Assembly: GCA_027076245.1 (NCBI GenBank)
Contig: JALTKC010000087.1
Location: 1-7,258 of the forward strand
Direction of reading: 5' to 3'
DNA length: 7,258 nt
Source of the DNA: Gammaproteobacteria bacterium
GTDB lineage: Bacteria; Pseudomonadota; Gammaproteobacteria; GRL18
Within the stretch, counting starts at the first letter, position 1; each line of letters starts with the position of its first letter. The notes under the pieces were generated by a model. That model had not been told where the DNA came from. It did no database searches and was given only the letters and a program-made list of their open reading frames with translations. This document shows positions 6,383-7,258 of this stretch, piece by piece. The position numbers and the translations under genes are program-made.

Positions 6383-7258
6383 GTTATTAATATGGTTTCA
6401 TGCCCTCCCGGATAACGCTTTACTGGAAGCTGAAGGCTTTTTATCAGACGCTGAAGGCTCTTTACAGAAAGCTGAAGGCTCTTTATCAGACGCTGAAGGC
6501 TCTTTATCAGACGCTGAAGGCTCTAACCCAGCAAAGAATACATCAATATCCGTATATTGTCAGGAAGATACAGAGCAGTCAATCAGCCGGGTTTTTAAGG
6601 GCAGTTTAAAGGACTTTCTGGATAATAAAAACGACTATGTAAGTACAGAACGTATAATTGCCTGGCTGCCGGCAAAAACAGTTTTATACCATCAGCTGAC
6701 GGTACCCAGCCGCTCCAGAAGTCGTATCCGGCAGGCTTTGCCGTTTTTACTGGAAGATTATCTGTTGGAAGACAGCGAGCAATATTTCTTTGCTCTGGGC
6801 AGTATCAAAAACAGCCAGTGTAATGTGGCTATTATCAGGCGCAATCTGCTTGAGTTTCTATGGCAGCAGTTTTCCAGATACAAATTGCCGGTTTCAGTAT
6901 TAACTTCAGAAGCCTTTATGTTTAGTGAAGCGTTTATTGAACAGGAAGGGCAGTGGAGCATTCGAAGTCAGGCGGATGAGCTGATTGTATGTGATAATAA
7001 AGAACGGGCTTTTAATACTGATCATAATAATACAGAAATCTTTCTGAACCGTTTATTTAAACAGTATTTTAGTGAGCCGCAGGAGCAATCCGTTCATTCT
7101 CAGGCAGCTCAGCAATTGATTGTTCTGGAAACGGAGAATGATAAAGCAGTAATGGAACAGGTTTGTGCTCTGGCAGAGCAGAATCATATCCCTTATGAGA
7201 TCAAAGCGGCTCAGTTCAGGACTGAGCGGGGACTAAACTACTGGCCGGTAAAAAATAC
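6375..7258 (+). CDS. gspL: GspL, T2SS inner-membrane assembly protein (3' end outside window), with N-terminal heptapeptide repeats
   Basis: A frame open from ATG 6375 to the window edge encodes 294 residues and no stop, so the gene is partial; GspL proteins are usually about 400 residues. GspL recruits GspE to the inner membrane through an actin-like cytoplasmic domain, then crosses the membrane once. Visible here are MSKLLIWF (first strand), five L-x-x-A-E-G-S repeats (16-50), ISVYC (58-62), IIAWLPAKTVLYHQLTVPS (94-112), SRIRQALPFLLEDYLLED (116-133) and YFFALG (137-142). This order is the GspL signature, with ALPFLLE especially diagnostic. No membrane segment appears before the edge; it should lie just beyond. 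The start overlaps the gspK stop by eight bases, and GGAAAG at 6361-6366 lies eight bases upstream of the ATG. A short open frame at 6400-6609 is a shadow of this gene. Confidence 0.93.
   Translation, partial: MSKLLIWFHALPDNALLEAEGFLSDAEGSLQKAEGSLSDAEGSLSDAEGSNPAKNTSISVYCQEDTEQSISRVFKGSLKDFLDNKNDYVSTERIIAWLPAKTVLYHQLTVPSRSRSRIRQALPFLLEDYLLEDSEQYFFALGSIKNSQCNVAIIRRNLLEFLWQQFSRYKLPVSVLTSEAFMFSEAFIEQEGQWSIRSQADELIVCDNKERAFNTDHNNTEIFLNRLFKQYFSEPQEQSVHSQAAQQLIVLETENDKAVMEQVCALAEQNHIPYEIKAAQFRTERGLNYWPVKN
6420..6524 (+). repeat. Five 21-base in-frame tandem repeats inside gspL
   Basis: Five consecutive 21-base units start at 6420, 6441, 6462, 6483 and 6504 and share the core gctgaaggctct. Units 2, 4 and 5 are identical and encode LSDAEGS. 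Unit 1 encodes LLEAEGF and unit 3 LQKAEGS. Because 21 is seven codons, gain or loss of a unit keeps the gspL frame. The array begins at residue 16 and ends at residue 50, just before SNPAK. Identical neighbouring units suggest recent duplication by slippage or recombination. Confidence 0.95.

Noticed and set aside
6400..6609. Open frame of 69 codons with a repetitive LKALYQT-type pattern
   Set aside because: It is the shifted frame of the 21-base repeats inside gspL. A repeat length divisible by three leaves more than one frame open. The gspL frame carries the family motifs and runs to the window edge.

Overview
The window is one uninterrupted stretch of a type II secretion system (T2SS) operon. 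Nine gsp genes lie head to tail on the + strand in the classical order D-E-F-G-H-I-J-K-L. gspD is cut by the left edge and gspL by the right edge. The gene order, the Xcp/Eps/Gsp-type GspE with a four-cysteine motif, and the split pseudopilin set point to a Gammaproteobacterium. The moderate A+T content would suit a marine or host-associated lineage, but I cannot name a genus from the sequence.

Layout: 1-639 is the C-terminal part of the outer-membrane secretin GspD. 645-2159 is the cytoplasmic ATPase GspE and 2174-3394 the inner-membrane platform protein GspF. The pseudopilins follow: GspG (major, 3396-3860), GspH (3864-4370), GspI (4371-4796), GspJ (4793-5401) and GspK (5405-6382). The window ends inside gspL (6375-7258+), which encodes the actin-like cytoplasmic domain of the protein that recruits GspE to the inner membrane. 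Gaps are 0-14 bases, or short overlaps (ATGA between I and J, 8 bases between K and L). No terminator, mobile element, RNA gene or gap long enough for another gene is visible. The genes are therefore probably co-transcribed and partly translationally coupled. gspC should lie to the left, and gspM and gspN (if present) to the right.

How they work together: GspE hydrolyses ATP while docked on GspL and GspF. This drives assembly of a periplasmic pseudopilus made mainly of GspG and capped by a GspH-I-J-K tip. The pseudopilus is thought to push folded exoproteins through the GspD channel. Each pseudopilin shows a prepilin-peptidase cleavage site, so a GspO/PilD-type peptidase must be encoded elsewhere.

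Two things depart from a routine T2SS operon. First, gspH has no ATG, GTG or TTG ahead of its prepilin cleavage site. The only plausible start is ATT at 3864, three bases after the gspG stop and in the same reading frame as gspG. Second, gspL carries five in-frame 21-base tandem repeats (6420-6524) near its 5' end. They encode L-x-x-A-E-G-S heptapeptides inserted between the first and second predicted strands of the actin-like domain. I see no wholly new system; these two features are the parts worth following up.
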